NCBI GenBank assembly: GCA_041740495.1
Contig: JBGSLW010000034.1
Coordinates: 1 to 7,006, forward strand
Direction: 5' to 3'
Source of the DNA: JANMEB01 sp041740495
GTDB lineage: Bacteria; Planctomycetota; Planctomycetia; Pirellulales; Pirellulaceae
DNA length: 7,006 nt
A program made the translations under genes and the position numbers. This document shows, piece after piece, positions 5,050-7,006 of this stretch; the stretch's first letter is position 1; each line of letters opens with the position of its first letter. The notes under the pieces are model-generated. The model searched no databases and was not told the origin of the DNA. It worked only from the letters and a program-made list of their open reading frames with translations.

Positions 5050-6033
5050 CTACGACGAGGGGCTGCCCGCGGATTCGGCGGGAGGCTGTTCAAGAAACAC
5101 GCCCATCCGCCGGAACTTGGCGTAGCGCTTATCCAACAAGACGTCCAGCGGATCGCCTCGCAACTCGCGCAGGGCTTTTTGCAAATAGAGTTTGAGTCGA
5201 GCCGCCGTGGCGTGGTGATCGCGATGGGCGCCGCCTAGCGGCTCTTCGATCACGTCGTCGACAACGCCCAATTGCTTCAAGTGTTGGGAGGTAAAGCGGA
5301 GCGCCGAAGCGGCCCGTTCCGCGTACTCCGAGCTCTTCCAGAGGATCCCGGCACATCCTTCGGGGCTGATCACCGAATAGTACGCGTATTGGAGCATCGC
5401 CACGCGGTCGCCGACGCCGATGCCCAAAGCCCCGCCGCTGCCGCCTTCGCCGATCACGACGCAAATGATCGGTGTGCGAAGACGGGACATTTCGAACATG
5501 TTCTCGGCGATCACCTGGGCCTGGCCGCGTTCCTCCGCGCCGATCCCCGGATAGGCGCCGGGCGTATCGATCAGGCAGAGAATCGGCAAGCGGTATTTGG
5601 CGGCCATCCGCATTTTGAGCAGCGCTTTGCGGTAGCCTTCGGGATGGGCGCAACCAAAAAAGTTCTCGGTGCGTTCCTTGAAATTGCGCCCTTTCTGATG
5701 GCCGACCAGGAGGACCTTGTCGTCGCCGAGCTTGGCAAAGCCGGTGCGGATCGCCCGGTCGTCGCCGAAATGTTTGTCCCCGTGGAGTTCGACGAACTCG
5801 TCGAAAATCAGCGCGGTGTAATCGACGGTATGCGGACGGTCCTTGTGCCGGGCCACTTGCACGACCTGCCACGGCGTCAGGCTTTGATAAATCTCACGCG
5901 TGAGTCTGGCCAGCTTGCGCCGCAACTCGCGAATCACTTCAGCCGACTGAGCGGTCGGTTCTCCGCCCTGTTCCAGCTGCTTGATTTCTGTTTCCAGATC
6001 GGCGATCGGCTGTTCGAATGCTAAATAGTCCAT
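5050..6033 (-). CDS. accA: Acetyl-CoA carboxylase carboxyltransferase subunit alpha
   Basis: AccA pairs with AccD to form the alpha2-beta2 carboxyltransferase that moves the carboxyl group from carboxybiotin on AccB to acetyl-CoA. The product is malonyl-CoA, the committed step of cytoplasmic fatty-acid synthesis. The protein is 327 residues, near the E. coli length (319), and aligns end to end: YLAFEQPIADLE at 3-14 with a charged helical N-terminal region to about 50, then LVGHQKGR at 109-116, IDTPGAYPGIGAEERGQ at 155-171, the oxyanion-forming GEGGSGGALGIGVGD at 195-209, ISPEGCAGILWKS at 222-234 and EPLGGAH at 264-270. No key residue is missing. The short Ser/Pro-rich C-terminal tail (PPAESAGSPSS) is not conserved. 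The ATG at 6031-6033 gives the family N-terminus, although no Shine-Dalgarno sequence is visible. It lies 25 bp downstream of the kinase gene on the same strand and is probably co-transcribed with it. accD is not in the window. Confidence 0.96.
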   Translation of the reverse strand: MDYLAFEQPIADLETEIKQLEQGGEPTAQSAEVIRELRRKLARLTREIYQSLTPWQVVQVARHKDRPHTVDYTALIFDEFVELHGDKHFGDDRAIRTGFAKLGDDKVLLVGHQKGRNFKERTENFFGCAHPEGYRKALLKMRMAAKYRLPILCLIDTPGAYPGIGAEERGQAQVIAENMFEMSRLRTPIICVVIGEGGSGGALGIGVGDRVAMLQYAYYSVISPEGCAGILWKSSEYAERAASALRFTSQHLKQLGVVDDVIEEPLGGAHRDHHATAARLKLYLQKALRELRGDPLDVLLDKRYAKFRRMGVFLEQPPAESAGSPSS

Positions 6034-6058
6034 GGAGGCATCGCAAATCGGTGCGGGC

Positions 6059-6922
6059 TCAAGTCAACTTCGGCCGCATCCCCGGCCGGAAGACTTGGAT
6101 CTTCTGATACGTGTCTAAAAAATCTTTCATTGTCTGGGGGCGATCCGACGGCTTCTTGGAAAGGCATTGCCCGATCAAGCCAACGAACTCGTTGGTGACT
6201 CGGTTATTGAAGGCCTGCAACGAGGGAACCGAGGCTTGGAGATGTTTCGTCAGAACCTCGTCGGGGTTGACGCCGGTGAAAGGAGGCCGGCCGCACAAAA
6301 GTTCAAAACAGACGCAACCGAAGCTGTAAATATCCGAGCGTTGGTCGACGTGGCGACCTCGGATTTGTTCGGGGGACATGTAGCTGCGCGTGCCTTGGAT
6401 CGCCTTTGATTTGGAAAACCGCCCCAGCAGACCTACGCGTTTCTTCAGCTGTCGAGCGATCGAGAAGTCGATCAACTTGACGTTGGCGTTTTCGTCGACC
6501 AGGAAGTTGTCGGGCTTCACGTCGCAATGCACCCACCCCTTTTCGTGCAAGTGCAGCAAGCCTTCGCCGCATCGCAGGATAATTTCCCGGACGTTGTAGA
6601 GCACAAAGCTCTTCTGCTCCCGCAGCGCTTGCTTCAAGTTGCGGGCGTTGAACAGTTGCATCACGATGAACGGCACGGTGTATTGCTCGACAAAATCGAA
6701 GATCCGAATCACCGACGGGTGGTCCAGGGTCTTGCCGACCATCGCTTCGTGTTTGAGATGGGCGATCTCCCGCCGATCCTGCTGCCGCCGCTTGAGCAGC
6801 GCTTTGATCGCGACCCGCTCGCTCTCCTGCGGCAGTTTGGCCTCCCAAACGACGCAGGTCTGCCCCGAGCGAATCATTCTCAGCAGCTGGTACGGCCCAA
6901 GAAAATCTTGACCTAAGCTCAC
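6059..6922 (-). CDS. Serine/threonine protein kinase (PknB-like catalytic domain only)
   Basis: This is a cytoplasmic 287-residue protein that is almost entirely a eukaryote-like (Hanks-type) kinase domain, with no transmembrane or sensor domain. Visible motifs (287-residue numbering): a degenerate glycine loop MIRSGQTCVVWEA at 16-28, the ATP-anchoring lysine VAIK (Lys40), the helix-C glutamate in HLKHEA (Glu59), the catalytic loop WVHCDVKPDNFLV at 130-142 (Asp134, Lys136, Asn139), the metal-binding IDFS (Asp152), SPEQIRG at 183-189 and SDIYSFG at 196-202 (subdomain IX). Two motifs are unusual: HCD replaces HRD, making it a non-RD kinase, and DFS replaces DFG. All catalytic residues remain, so activity is likely. 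The GTG start at 6920-6922, seven bases after GAGAAG, gives MSLGQDFLGPY. A TTG at 6952 would add ten residues. The gene ends 25 bp before accA, which suggests an operon; its substrate cannot be told from sequence. Confidence 0.9.
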   Translation of the reverse strand: MSLGQDFLGPYQLLRMIRSGQTCVVWEAKLPQESERVAIKALLKRRQQDRREIAHLKHEAMVGKTLDHPSVIRIFDFVEQYTVPFIVMQLFNARNLKQALREQKSFVLYNVREIILRCGEGLLHLHEKGWVHCDVKPDNFLVDENANVKLIDFSIARQLKKRVGLLGRFSKSKAIQGTRSYMSPEQIRGRHVDQRSDIYSFGCVCFELLCGRPPFTGVNPDEVLTKHLQASVPSLQAFNNRVTNEFVGLIGQCLSKKPSDRPQTMKDFLDTYQKIQVFRPGMRPKLT

Positions 6923-6969
6923 GCGTTGGCTTCTCGTTCCTGATGGATGCAACGAAGTCGAAGCGGTTC

Positions 6970-6998
6970 AGTCTAGTCCAATCTCCTCCCCAATTGAA
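6970..6998 (-). promoter_or_regulatory. Candidate sigma70-type promoter for the kinase-accA unit
   Basis: On the minus strand a -35-like TTCAAT (6993-6998) and a -10-like TAGACT (6970-6975) are separated by exactly 17 bases (6976-6992). Matches to consensus are moderate (3/6 and 4/6). Transcription would start near 6963, leaving about 40 bases of leader before the GTG at 6922, which favours that start over the TTG at 6952. Confidence 0.35.
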
Positions 6999-7006
6999 GG
7001 ACGTCG

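Noticed and set aside
5272..6024. 250-residue plus-strand frame opposite accA
   Set aside because: It is the antisense shadow of a highly conserved enzyme; no motif supports it.
1..7006. Search for CRISPR arrays, tRNA/rRNA genes, insertion sequences, phage or defence genes
   Set aside because: No regularly spaced repeats, tRNA-like cloverleaf, transposase motifs or defence-type domains were seen. The gene set is housekeeping or planctomycete-typical.

Overview
The window looks like an ordinary chromosomal segment of a planctomycete, probably of the Pirellulales group. The reasons are the high GC content, the scarcity of Shine-Dalgarno sequences, the likely use of GTG starts, and several proteins of recognisably planctomycete type: a YdjM-like membrane protein beginning MAGFRTHI, a short stand-alone serine/threonine kinase beginning LGPYQLLRMI, and a Gly/Pro-rich lipoprotein. 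This assignment rests on family memory and composition; no search was run.

Layout from left to right. 1-213 (minus): N-terminal part of a lipoprotein gene that runs off the left edge. 214-511: divergent non-coding region with several small stem-loops. 512-1474 (plus): secreted or membrane-anchored protein of unknown function, possibly with a LolA/DUF1571-like fold. 1461-2585 (minus): pdxA (vitamin B6 synthesis), whose stop lies inside the 3' end of the preceding convergent gene. It carries an unusual in-frame insert of about 32 residues. 2586-2704: divergent spacer. 2705-3151 (plus): dtd (D-aminoacyl-tRNA deacylase). 3152-3285: convergent spacer with a REP-like palindrome. 3286-4014 (minus): YdjM/DUF457-type membrane metal-dependent hydrolase. 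4015-4209: divergent spacer with a second palindrome. 4210-4935 (plus): CvpA-family membrane protein. 4936-5049: convergent spacer with alternating hairpins. 5050-6033 (minus): accA. 6059-6922 (minus): serine/threonine protein kinase, 25 bp upstream of accA and probably co-transcribed with it from a candidate promoter near 6970-6998. The right edge holds only that promoter region.

The genes alternate in direction, so most are probably single-gene units. The only clear candidate operon is kinase-accA, which links a signalling kinase with atypical motifs to the enzyme that commits carbon to fatty-acid synthesis. I found no mobile element, CRISPR array, tRNA/rRNA, phage or defence genes, and no convincing new multi-gene system. 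The points most worth a second look are the repeat-like insert in PdxA, the kinase-accA pairing with its HCD/DFS motifs, and the palindromes on either side of the YdjM-like gene.
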